Shown here: piece after piece, positions 57,003 to 64,000 of the stretch
Layout: every line of letters starts with the position of its first letter
Position numbering within the stretch: the first letter of the stretch is position 1
Assembly (NCBI GenBank): GCA_964550375.1
Contig: CAZJYX010000001.1
Span: 186,001 to 250,000 of the forward strand
DNA: 64,000 nt
Source of the DNA: JAAYXS01 sp964550375
GTDB lineage: Bacteria > Planctomycetota > Phycisphaerae > UBA1845 > Fen-1342
Reading direction: 5' to 3'
Translations under genes and position numbers: made by a program
Notes under the pieces: model-generated
Database searches by the model: none
What the model was told of the DNA's origin: nothing
Seen by the model: only the letters and a program-made list of their open reading frames with translations

Positions 57003-57110
57003 CCCGGCCTTGATCCGCCTTTTCCTTCCCGACCGCAGCGGGTATGTTTGGTCCGCGGCACGCGGCTTGGCGCGGCGTCGGCCTGGTTCTGCCGGTACAC
57101 AGTTGAATAG

Positions 57111-58586
57111 ATGCACGTGTTGGCTGCCACGATCCTGGCACAGATAGCTCCGCCCACCGGCCAGACATTCCGGGAGATGCTCCGGCAGATGTCCTGGGAG
57201 AACTGGCTGGCGGAGTTCTGGCCGTACATCTTCGCCGACCGTTTCATGGTGATCCTCTTCCTGCCGCTCGTGCCGATTCTCTTACTGCTGCCGCGCCGGC
57301 ACCTGCGCATCGGCATCATCGTCACGAGCCTGATCTTCATCGGCTACCTGTTCGGGCCGGTGTATCCGCTGGTCTGGCTGGCAATGTGCGTGACGTTCTA
57401 CTGGTTGAGCGAGCGCTTCGCCGTAGAAGCGAAACGCCGGGACGTGCTGCAGTGGGGGCCGCCGTTGGCTGCCATTCTGTGTGTGGGTGGCTGGTACGTC
57501 GGCTCGATGGCACTCGGCTTGATCAACATCACGCGCGATTTCAACAGCGAGTTGTTCGACCGGGCGCGCTGGCTGTTCCCACTCAACGTACGCGACGGCT
57601 CGTGGCGCTTCTTCCTGACCCATCCGCCGCAGATTTTCGCCGCGGTCTTCTTCGTGCCACAGCTCAACGGGATCGTGATCTTCACGATCCGCATGATGCA
57701 CTACTTCTCCGAGTTGAAGCGCGACACGATCCCGCGCGCCGAGCGCACGCTGCTGAACTTCATCGCGTTCGCCTCCTTCGGCCCGACGCTCATGCAGGGA
57801 CCGATCGAGCGCTTCCACGACTTCCAGGCGGGCCTGGCGCGCTGTCACGAACGCCGGACGCGCGCGGACGTCGGGGCGGGCCTGGCGCGCATCGGGCTGG
57901 GGCTGATGAAGAACGTGTTCTGCGTCGCGGTGCTGCTGCCACTGGTGCTGAAGATCGTCGTCGATGGGCGGTACTACGAAGCGCCCGCGCGGGTCCAGAG
58001 CTACGCCGTCCTGTTCTTCTGCGCGCATCTCCAGGTGCTCTGGATCTACCTGCACTTCAGCGGCTACTGCGACATCGCCATCGGCCTGGCCCGCCTGGTC
58101 GGCTACCGCGCCGTCGAGAATTTCGACCAGCCCTGGCTGGCCACCAGCCTGACCGACATGTGGCGCCGCTGGCACATCAGCTTCTCCTTCATCCTGCGCG
58201 ACTACGTGTTCATGCCGCTGGTGCGGCAGCGCTGGAACACCACGATCAGCCTGGTCGTGACTTTCATCGTCTGCGCGCTGCTGCACAACCTGAACCTGGG
58301 CTACCTGCTGTGGGGCGTGCTGATGGGTCTGATGGTGGCCGTCAACCAGAAGTGGTCGCGCTGGATGCGCCAGCTTGACCGCCATCCGACACGCCGGCTG
58401 GCGGCTGTGCGGCAAGCGTGGCTGCGCCTGGCGCCGCTCCCCACTATCTGCGCCTGGGCGCTTACGATCAACGCGTTCGTGCTCAGCGGCCTGGTGGCCT
58501 TCGGCGGACAGGGCGGGTTTCGTGTGGCCTGGGAACTGATCCGCCGGCCCGCCCTGGGCCTGGCCGACGCCTTGGGATGGAGGTGA
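57111..58586 (+). CDS. MBOAT-family membrane O-acyltransferase (copy 1)
   Basis: A 491-residue protein with about ten transmembrane helices. The family core is present: HFSGYCDIAIGLARLVGYRAVENF, MWRRWHISFSFILRDYVFMPL, and the catalytic-type His392 in ALLHNLNLGYLLWG. The family attaches acyl groups to polysaccharides, teichoic acids or proteins. The start is the ATG at 57111, which lacks a clear ribosome-binding site; a downstream ATG at 57177 is possible. Its neighbour is a near-twin MBOAT of the same strand. No DltB- or AlgI-type partner (SGNH acetylase, GT) is adjacent, so the acceptor is unknown. Confidence 0.92.
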   Translation: MHVLAATILAQIAPPTGQTFREMLRQMSWENWLAEFWPYIFADRFMVILFLPLVPILLLLPRRHLRIGIIVTSLIFIGYLFGPVYPLVWLAMCVTFYWLSERFAVEAKRRDVLQWGPPLAAILCVGGWYVGSMALGLINITRDFNSELFDRARWLFPLNVRDGSWRFFLTHPPQIFAAVFFVPQLNGIVIFTIRMMHYFSELKRDTIPRAERTLLNFIAFASFGPTLMQGPIERFHDFQAGLARCHERRTRADVGAGLARIGLGLMKNVFCVAVLLPLVLKIVVDGRYYEAPARVQSYAVLFFCAHLQVLWIYLHFSGYCDIAIGLARLVGYRAVENFDQPWLATSLTDMWRRWHISFSFILRDYVFMPLVRQRWNTTISLVVTFIVCALLHNLNLGYLLWGVLMGLMVAVNQKWSRWMRQLDRHPTRRLAAVRQAWLRLAPLPTICAWALTINAFVLSGLVAFGGQGGFRVAWELIRRPALGLADALGWR

Positions 58587-58627
58587 CCCACGCGACCAGC
58601 CCTGTCCAGCGTTGATGTAATCATGGC

Positions 58628-58649
58628 GGCGCGTCGTCGTCGACGCGCC
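58628..58649. other. Hairpin between the two MBOAT genes
   Basis: GGCGCGTCG, a four-base loop TCGT, and CGACGCGCC give a nine-base perfect stem. There is no T-run. It lies in the 125-base gap between the tandem MBOAT genes and could attenuate transcription or mark mRNA processing. Confidence 0.4.
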
Positions 58650-58711
58650 CGTGGCCCCGTCCACGCGCGCCTGAGCATGGCGCGCCCCGATATGCGGCGG
58701 GGGCAATAGCC

Positions 58712-60184
58712 GTGCCGGGCCTGTGCGCGCCAGCCGTGATCCCCGGCCTCGACGCGGTCGAGGGCCTGTGGCAACCGCTGAGCCGGCTGCCCTGGTCAGG
58801 CTGGGACGCCGCATGGCTGGGCGACACGCTGGCCGGCCGCAACGCCGTCCTCATCTTCCTGCCACTGCTGGCGGTGCTACTGCTGTGGCCGGTCCGGCAC
58901 CTGCGGCGCGGCTTCATCCTGACCGGCCTGCTGTTCGTGGGTTACGTCTTCGGCGCCGCCTACCTGGTGTTCTGGCTGCTCTCCTGCCTGCTGTTCTACC
59001 GGCTTAGTGAGCAGTTCGCGCGGGAGGTCCGGCGCACCGACGTGTGGCCCGGCGGCCCACCGCTGGCTGCCATTGCCATCATCAGCGTCTACTTCGTGCT
59101 GCTGCACGTGCTGGACGCCGTCAACCTGCCTGCCGCCGCCAACGCCGGGCTCTTGCAGTACGCGCCGTGGGCACTACCGCTGGGCGCCCGCGGCCTGAGC
59201 TGGGAGCCGCACTGGTTCGGCACCGAGTCGCAGCTCTTCGCTTTGATGTTGCGCGACTCGCACAACATCGGGGCCGCGTACCTCGTCATGCGCATGGTCC
59301 ACTACTTCTCAGAACTGAAACGCGGCACGATTCCGGCGGAACAGCGCAGCTTTGCCCGCTTCCTTGCCTATCTCTGCTACGTGCCCACCCTCATCCAGGG
59401 TCCCATCGAGCGCTACGCCGAATTCAACCACCAGATTGACACCTGCCACGAACGCCGCACCTGGCGCGACCGACTCGCCGGCCTCGGCCGCCTGGGCCAG
59501 GCGCTGGTCAAGGCCGTCGTGCTTGAGGCATACCTGCTCCCGTGGGCCAACAGCCAGGGCCTGGGCAGCCGGCAGTTCATGCAGCACCCCGAGCACACCA
59601 CCAGCTACGTCCTGCTGTTCTTCTCGATCCACGTGCTGGTCTTCGCCCTCTACCTCGCCTTCAGCGCCTACTGCGACGTCGCCATCGGCATGTCACGCCT
59701 GCTGGGCTACCGCGCCGCCGAGAACTTCCGCCATTTCTGGCTGGCGTGCAGCCTCACCGACATGTGGCGACGCTGGCACATCACCCTCTCATTCATCCTG
59801 CGCGACTACATCTTCTTCCCGCTCGCGCGCCGCCGTTGGAATTCCTTCCTGGCCCTGGCCGTCACGTTCCTGGTCTGTGGCCTCTGGCATTCGCTCAGCC
59901 TCAACTACGCGCTCTGGGGCCTGACGATGGGCCTGCTGGTGGCCATTAACCAGCGCTGGTCACGCTGGCAGCGCCAGCTCGACCGTCAGCCCGACCACCG
60001 CCTGGCCCGGCTGCGCCGCGCTTGGCTGCGCCTCTGGCCGCTGCCGCGCATCTGCGCCTGGCTGCTGACGATCAACGTCTTCATGCTGTCCGGCTGGGTC
60101 TGCTTCTGGGGCTTCCGCGGCTTCCGCGTACTGGGCGAGCTGATCTGGCGCCCGCTCTCCTGGCTCTTCGCCGGCCAGCCCTAG
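58712..60184 (+). CDS. MBOAT-family membrane O-acyltransferase (copy 2)
   Basis: A 490-residue paralogue of the upstream MBOAT gene, with the same helical plan: FSAYCDVAIGMSRLLGYRAAENF, MWRRWHITLSFILRDYIFFPL, and His393 in CGLWHSLSLNYALWG. The shared order, length and the segment VAINQ(K/R)WSRW(M/Q)RQLDR show a tandem duplication. The start is a GTG at 58712. Its stop overlaps recQ convergently by four bases. The two copies may use different acyl donors or acceptors; nothing in sequence identifies them. Confidence 0.92.
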   Translation: MPGLCAPAVIPGLDAVEGLWQPLSRLPWSGWDAAWLGDTLAGRNAVLIFLPLLAVLLLWPVRHLRRGFILTGLLFVGYVFGAAYLVFWLLSCLLFYRLSEQFAREVRRTDVWPGGPPLAAIAIISVYFVLLHVLDAVNLPAAANAGLLQYAPWALPLGARGLSWEPHWFGTESQLFALMLRDSHNIGAAYLVMRMVHYFSELKRGTIPAEQRSFARFLAYLCYVPTLIQGPIERYAEFNHQIDTCHERRTWRDRLAGLGRLGQALVKAVVLEAYLLPWANSQGLGSRQFMQHPEHTTSYVLLFFSIHVLVFALYLAFSAYCDVAIGMSRLLGYRAAENFRHFWLACSLTDMWRRWHITLSFILRDYIFFPLARRRWNSFLALAVTFLVCGLWHSLSLNYALWGLTMGLLVAINQRWSRWQRQLDRQPDHRLARLRRAWLRLWPLPRICAWLLTINVFMLSGWVCFWGFRGFRVLGELIWRPLSWLFAGQP

Positions 60185-62064
60185 CCGGCCCCGGCCGCGT
60201 CTTGTCGTTGTACCCGCGCCGCCGCCTGGCCGTGCGCTTGCAGCAGCGCCAGGAAGCGCGCCCCCAACTCGCGTAGCTTCTTCTCGCCCACGCCGTGCAC
60301 TTGCAGCAGCTCCGCGTGTGTTTGCGGACGCCGCCGGGCCATGTCACGTAGCGTGGCGTTCCCGAAGATGACGAAGGCCGGCACGCCGCGCTCCAGCGCA
60401 ATCTCGTGCCGCAATGCCCGCAAGCTCTCGTACAACGCCCGGTCCACGCCCTCCCACGACTCGCGCTCCACGCGCGTCCGGCTGACCGGGCCGGCCGGCG
60501 GCCGCACCAGGCACACTTCACGCGCCCCGCGCAACACCTCCCACGAAGCCGCGTTCAGCTTCAAGACCGGCCGATCCCCCGGCGTACGATCCAGAAGTCC
60601 CTGGTCGATCAACTGGTAGACCAGGCTCGTCAGACGTTTCTGGTCATGCTCTCGCAAGATGCCGAACGTGCTCAGCCGCTCGTGCCCAAGCCGCCGGACG
60701 AAGCGGTCCCGCGCGCCGGTCAGCACCTTGACCACGTGCCCCACGCCGAAGCGCTGCTCGACGCGCGCCACGCACGACAGGATCTTCTGCGCAATGACGG
60801 TGGCCTCCGGGTCAGCCGTAATCTCGCCCAGACACCCTTCACAGGCCCCGCAATTCTCCTGCTCATACGCCTGCCCGAAGTACTCGGACAGAAACCTGTG
60901 CCGGCACACCGGCGCCGCGCAGTAGCCGCGCATCTGCGCCAGCAGCTCGACCTGTGCCGCCAGCGTCTCCGGCGGCGCCTGGGCCTGCTCGATGCTGCGC
61001 CGCACCAGCCACTCCCACTTGTCCGCATCCGCCGGCGAATACAGCAGGCAGCACTCGGCCGGCAGCCCGTCACGCCCGGCCCGGCCCGTCTCCTGCTGGT
61101 AATGCTCGATCGATTTGGGCATCGCCGCGTGAATGACGCAGCGCACGTCGCTGCGGTCGATGCCCATGCCGAACGCGATCGTCGCCGCGATTATGTCCAG
61201 CCGCTCGGCACTGAAGGCCTCCTGCGTCAACTGTCGCCGCGTCGGGTCCAGCCCGGCGTGATAGCAGCCCGCTCGCAGCCCACACGCCTGGAGCTGCGTC
61301 GCCATGTCCTCGGCTTCCTTACGCGTTATGCAGTAGACGATGGCCGCCTCACCCCGGTGCCGTTCGAGGATCTCATGCACCTGTTGATACGCGTCAATCC
61401 GTGGAATAACCCGGTAGATCAGGTTGGGTCGGTCAAAGCGGCCCACCAGCACGCTCGGGTCCTTGAGCCGCAGTTGCGCAACTATGTCGTCGCGCACCCG
61501 CTGCGTCGCGGTGGCCGTGTAGGCGTGTACGCTGGCTGCGGGGAAGCGCTCTTTCAGCACCGCCAGTTGGCGATACTCCTTGCGGAAGTCATGCCCCCAG
61601 TGGCTGATACAGTGCGCCTCGTCGATCGCGAACGCCCGCACCGCCAGCCGGTCGAGCAGCGCCAGGAAGTCCGGCGTCAGCAGCCGCTCCGGCGAAACAA
61701 ACACCAGCCGGCAGCGACCGGCCGTCACCTCGTCCTCCATGGCACTGATCGCCGCCCGCGGCAGGCCGCTGTGCAACGCCACCGCCGGGTAGCCGTTCGC
61801 CAGCAGGCCGTCCACCTGGTCCTTCATCAAGGCGATCAGCGGCGAGACGACCACGTCCGTCCGGCCCGCCAGCAGCGGCGGAACCTGGTAGCACAGCGAC
61901 TTCCCGCCGCCCGTCGGCAGCACGACCAGCGAATCCCGGTGGGCCAGCCCGGCGGCAATGGCCTCCTGCTGCAGCGGGCGCAGCTCGCCATAACCCCAGC
62001 AGCGGCTGACCGCTGCGCGGATTTCACCTGCCAACGTGCCGGTCGGCGTGCCACAAGTCCCCAT
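60181..62064 (-). CDS. recQ: ATP-dependent DNA helicase RecQ
   Basis: A 627-residue RecQ helicase. Motif I is VLPTGGGKSLCYQVP, Walker B is AIDEAHCISHWGHDFRKEY, motif III/IV includes TATATQRVRDDI, and the later core has ATIAFGMGIDRSDVR and HYQQETGRAGRDG. The RQC zinc-binding cysteines are visible in CRHRFLSEYFGQ and ENCGACEGCLG. An HRDC-like domain (LRALRHEIALERGVPAFVIFGNATLRDMA) ends the protein, followed by an Ala/Gln-rich tail. The start is the ATG at 62064 (MGTCGTPTGTLAGEI); the preceding frame is rejected. It converges on the second MBOAT gene. Confidence 0.96.
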   Translation of the reverse strand: MGTCGTPTGTLAGEIRAAVSRCWGYGELRPLQQEAIAAGLAHRDSLVVLPTGGGKSLCYQVPPLLAGRTDVVVSPLIALMKDQVDGLLANGYPAVALHSGLPRAAISAMEDEVTAGRCRLVFVSPERLLTPDFLALLDRLAVRAFAIDEAHCISHWGHDFRKEYRQLAVLKERFPAASVHAYTATATQRVRDDIVAQLRLKDPSVLVGRFDRPNLIYRVIPRIDAYQQVHEILERHRGEAAIVYCITRKEAEDMATQLQACGLRAGCYHAGLDPTRRQLTQEAFSAERLDIIAATIAFGMGIDRSDVRCVIHAAMPKSIEHYQQETGRAGRDGLPAECCLLYSPADADKWEWLVRRSIEQAQAPPETLAAQVELLAQMRGYCAAPVCRHRFLSEYFGQAYEQENCGACEGCLGEITADPEATVIAQKILSCVARVEQRFGVGHVVKVLTGARDRFVRRLGHERLSTFGILREHDQKRLTSLVYQLIDQGLLDRTPGDRPVLKLNAASWEVLRGAREVCLVRPPAGPVSRTRVERESWEGVDRALYESLRALRHEIALERGVPAFVIFGNATLRDMARRRPQTHAELLQVHGVGEKKLRELGARFLALLQAHGQAAARVQRQDAAGAG

Positions 62065-62189
62065 GCTCGTTAGAGTATCAACCTGTGGCGGCCCCGGCCA
62101 CCGGGCGCGCCGGGCCCAGTGCAACGCCGCGCCCCACACGCCGCCGTAACTGCCAAAGGAATCTGTCACCCGTTAATTGGGGTGCTGCC

Positions 62190-64000
62190 ATGTCAGGGAA
62201 GAAATGGCTTGATCGATCGACGAGCGTGCCGAGCACAGCTTTACTGACCGCCTTCCTGCTCTGCGCAGCCGCGCTCGTTACGGCCGCCCCGCCGCCAACG
62301 GATCCGGCTGTGGCGAACCTGCCACTGGCGGAGGTTGCCGGGCACCCCGCGACGCCGCCGACCGCCGCCGCGCTCGATCAGCAGCCGGCAGTGCATGAGC
62401 TGTACGAAACCGCCCGTCAGCTTGTCTCTGACGGACAGTACGCGCAAGCCGCCGAACACCTCGACCAGGCCCTGCGCCAGGCCGAGGCGGACTACGCCGA
62501 ACTGCCGTACCTGCTGGGGCTTACGAAATACCGTTTGGGCCGCCTCGGCGAAGCGCGGGCGTGTGCCGAACTGGCCGTTCGGCTGTATTCGGCCATGACG
62601 GACGCACATTATCTGCTGGGTCAGCTCTATCGACTCGATCAGCAGTTCCCGCGCGCCACGGCGCACTTCCGCACGGCCACGCTTGCCGCCGAAAGGGAGC
62701 CGGCTAACCCGCGCGTCACGTTGGCCTGGTACTGGCTGGGCTACTGCCTGGAGGAAACGGGCCATCTGGCTGCCGCCTGCGACAGCTACGGGCAGTTTGA
62801 TGCGACCATCTGGGGTACACATCCCGAGCACCAGGACGACGCGGAAATCGCCGGACTGCTGGCCAATCAACGGCTCGGCATGATCGAGAAGCGGCTGGAG
62901 CTGCTGAGACGACTGGGCCGACCGTCAGAGGCTGTCCGCGTCGCCGCCGAGGCTCTGGGCCGCTGGCCGGAAGAGCCGCACGTGGCGCGGCTATACCTCC
63001 AGGCGCTCTTGGCGGCCGACGAGGCTGCGGCGGCCTGGGCGTACTGCCGGGAGCGGCTGGCCGCCACCGATGACAGCGGCACGAGCTTCCCGCTGCTTAG
63101 CCTCGCGGTCGCAGCGGCGGACGCCGCCGGCGCTCTGGACGCGTTTGTGGACGATCTCGCCGCCCGCGCCGTCGCGGGCGCGCCGTTCGAAAGCACCCGC
63201 CGGATCGGGCACCTGCTGTCGGCCGCCGGTCACCACGCGGCGGCGGCGCGCCTGTGGCAGTCCTTGCTCGGGAGTACGCCCGGCGATGCCGAGGCGGCCT
63301 GGGCCACTGCCGTTGCGCTGCGCTCGGCTGGTGAGCTTGCGGCCGGCGTGAGCCTGCTGGTGGAGTTCGTGCGGGCGCATCCCGCTGAATGCGAGCCGCC
63401 GTGGGCGCTGCTTGTGGCCTGGATGGCCGCGCGAGAGGCGAAGAGCGAACTCACGGAACTTACGGCGCGCCTGCACGTGGATGCTGACCGCGATTTCGCC
63501 ACCGACTTCGTGCTGGGCAGCGCGGCCGCCGACAGCGACCCGGTATTCGCGGTCGAGCGGTTCAAGCTGGTGCTGACGGAGCGGCCGGACTTCGCCTTGG
63601 CCCGGGTGGCTTGGGGCCACCTGTTGCTGGAGAAGTACCGCTGGGACGAGGCCCGCGCGCAGGCGCTAGCCGCCCTCGAAGTGGCCCCGCGGCTGGCGTC
63701 CGCCCATTTCGTGCTGGCCAGCGCCCTGGCCGGCCTGGACGAGAATGAGGCGGCGCTCGAGTCCTACCGCGACGCGTACCAGTGGGCCCCCGATGATCCC
63801 GACTACGTTCTGGCGCTCGCCCGCCACTATCGCCGGACCGGCGACTCCTTGGCGGCGCAGCGCTTCTTCCACGAGGTGCTGGAGCGCGATCCCGACCATG
63901 CCGAGGCGGCCGAGAAGCTGGTCGAAACCTACCTGGGCGGCGGGAAGCTGAGTATCGCCCGCGGTCATGTTCTGCGGGCCGAAGGGCGCGACCTGCCCGA
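62190..64000 (+). CDS. Secreted TPR protein (3' end outside window)
   Basis: At least 603 codons starting at the ATG at 62190 (MSGKKWLDRSTSVPSTALL). A hydrophobic signal-like segment (residues about 13-33) precedes tetratricopeptide-like repeats: ELYETARQLVSDGQYAQAAEHLDQAL, RLGRLGEARACAELAVRL and, near the edge, YLLGQLYRLDQQFPRATAHF and YVLALARHYRRTGDSLAAQRFF. The repeats are spaced about 34 residues apart. The frame is open at the window edge, so the C-terminal domain is not visible. A scaffold or assembly role is likely but unproven. Confidence 0.8.
   Translation, partial: MSGKKWLDRSTSVPSTALLTAFLLCAAALVTAAPPPTDPAVANLPLAEVAGHPATPPTAAALDQQPAVHELYETARQLVSDGQYAQAAEHLDQALRQAEADYAELPYLLGLTKYRLGRLGEARACAELAVRLYSAMTDAHYLLGQLYRLDQQFPRATAHFRTATLAAEREPANPRVTLAWYWLGYCLEETGHLAAACDSYGQFDATIWGTHPEHQDDAEIAGLLANQRLGMIEKRLELLRRLGRPSEAVRVAAEALGRWPEEPHVARLYLQALLAADEAAAAWAYCRERLAATDDSGTSFPLLSLAVAAADAAGALDAFVDDLAARAVAGAPFESTRRIGHLLSAAGHHAAAARLWQSLLGSTPGDAEAAWATAVALRSAGELAAGVSLLVEFVRAHPAECEPPWALLVAWMAAREAKSELTELTARLHVDADRDFATDFVLGSAAADSDPVFAVERFKLVLTERPDFALARVAWGHLLLEKYRWDEARAQALAALEVAPRLASAHFVLASALAGLDENEAALESYRDAYQWAPDDPDYVLALARHYRRTGDSLAAQRFFHEVLERDPDHAEAAEKLVETYLGGGKLSIARGHVLRAEGRDLP

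Noticed and set aside
60406..62073. 555-residue open frame on the plus strand
   Set aside because: Antisense shadow of recQ.

Overview
The window is high-GC DNA from a bacterium with dense, mixed-strand coding. It most resembles a Planctomycetota member, probably a Phycisphaerae-like lineage. The evidence is a DUF1559-type pseudopilin with an FTLIELLVVIAI N-terminus and a FADGH C-terminal motif, dockerin-type calcium repeats (GDLNCDGLVNAFDIDPF style) on secreted proteins, a response regulator with an N-terminal excisionase-like helix-turn-helix, a CHASE2 adenylate cyclase, and decayed Rhs/YD-repeat modules. No rRNA, tRNA, CRISPR array or insertion sequence was recognised. Taxonomy is inferred from protein style, not from a marker gene.

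Layout. 1-5762: a truncated polytopic membrane protein, a carboxypeptidase Taq and a CHASE2-adenylate cyclase. 5763-9053: an accessory island with a small membrane protein, a DUF2310 zinc-ribbon protein, two unrecognised immunity-sized ORFs and two fragments of an Rhs core, the last running into the 3' end of gcvP. 9022-14557 (minus): ribH-nusB-ftsY-gcvH-gcvP, a housekeeping block. 14713-21120: a HEAT-like membrane-anchored protein, a deoxyhypusine-synthase-like enzyme, an HI0933-type flavoprotein, a secreted subtilase with a terminal dockerin-like motif, and a DUF1559-like pseudopilin. 21148-30322 (minus): surface-glycan genes neuA-neuB-neuC for a CMP-nonulosonic acid, then mutS, a WcaJ-type polyprenyl-phosphate sugar transferase and two membrane proteins. 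30493-33153: a zinc-type ABC importer (binding protein, ATPase, permease) behind a short inverted repeat. 33193-36338: an SGNH-like lipoprotein, a dockerin-bearing exported protein and an inhibitory-type serpin. 36418-39202: succinate dehydrogenase SdhA-SdhB without a visible cytochrome b subunit.

39586-44209 (minus) is an RND efflux pair, adaptor then transporter. It sits behind a near-consensus promoter whose -35/-10 spacer is filled by a perfect 14-bp palindrome, the cleanest regulatory site in the window. 44491-49370: mnmG, then a promoter-response regulator-HDOD/histidine kinase unit whose two genes overlap. 49382-55295: a small unknown protein, a very large AsmA-like protein and a phosphodiesterase-superfamily hydrolase. 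55479-62064: rimO, two tandem paralogous MBOAT acyltransferases and recQ, which overlaps the second MBOAT convergently. 62190 to the end is the start of a secreted TPR protein.

No wholly new system is proven. The parts most worth a second look are the decayed Rhs module array, the palindromic operator of the RND pump, the inhibitory serpin with a predicted P1 Arg, the RR/HDOD-kinase pair, the paired MBOATs and the nonulosonate cluster.
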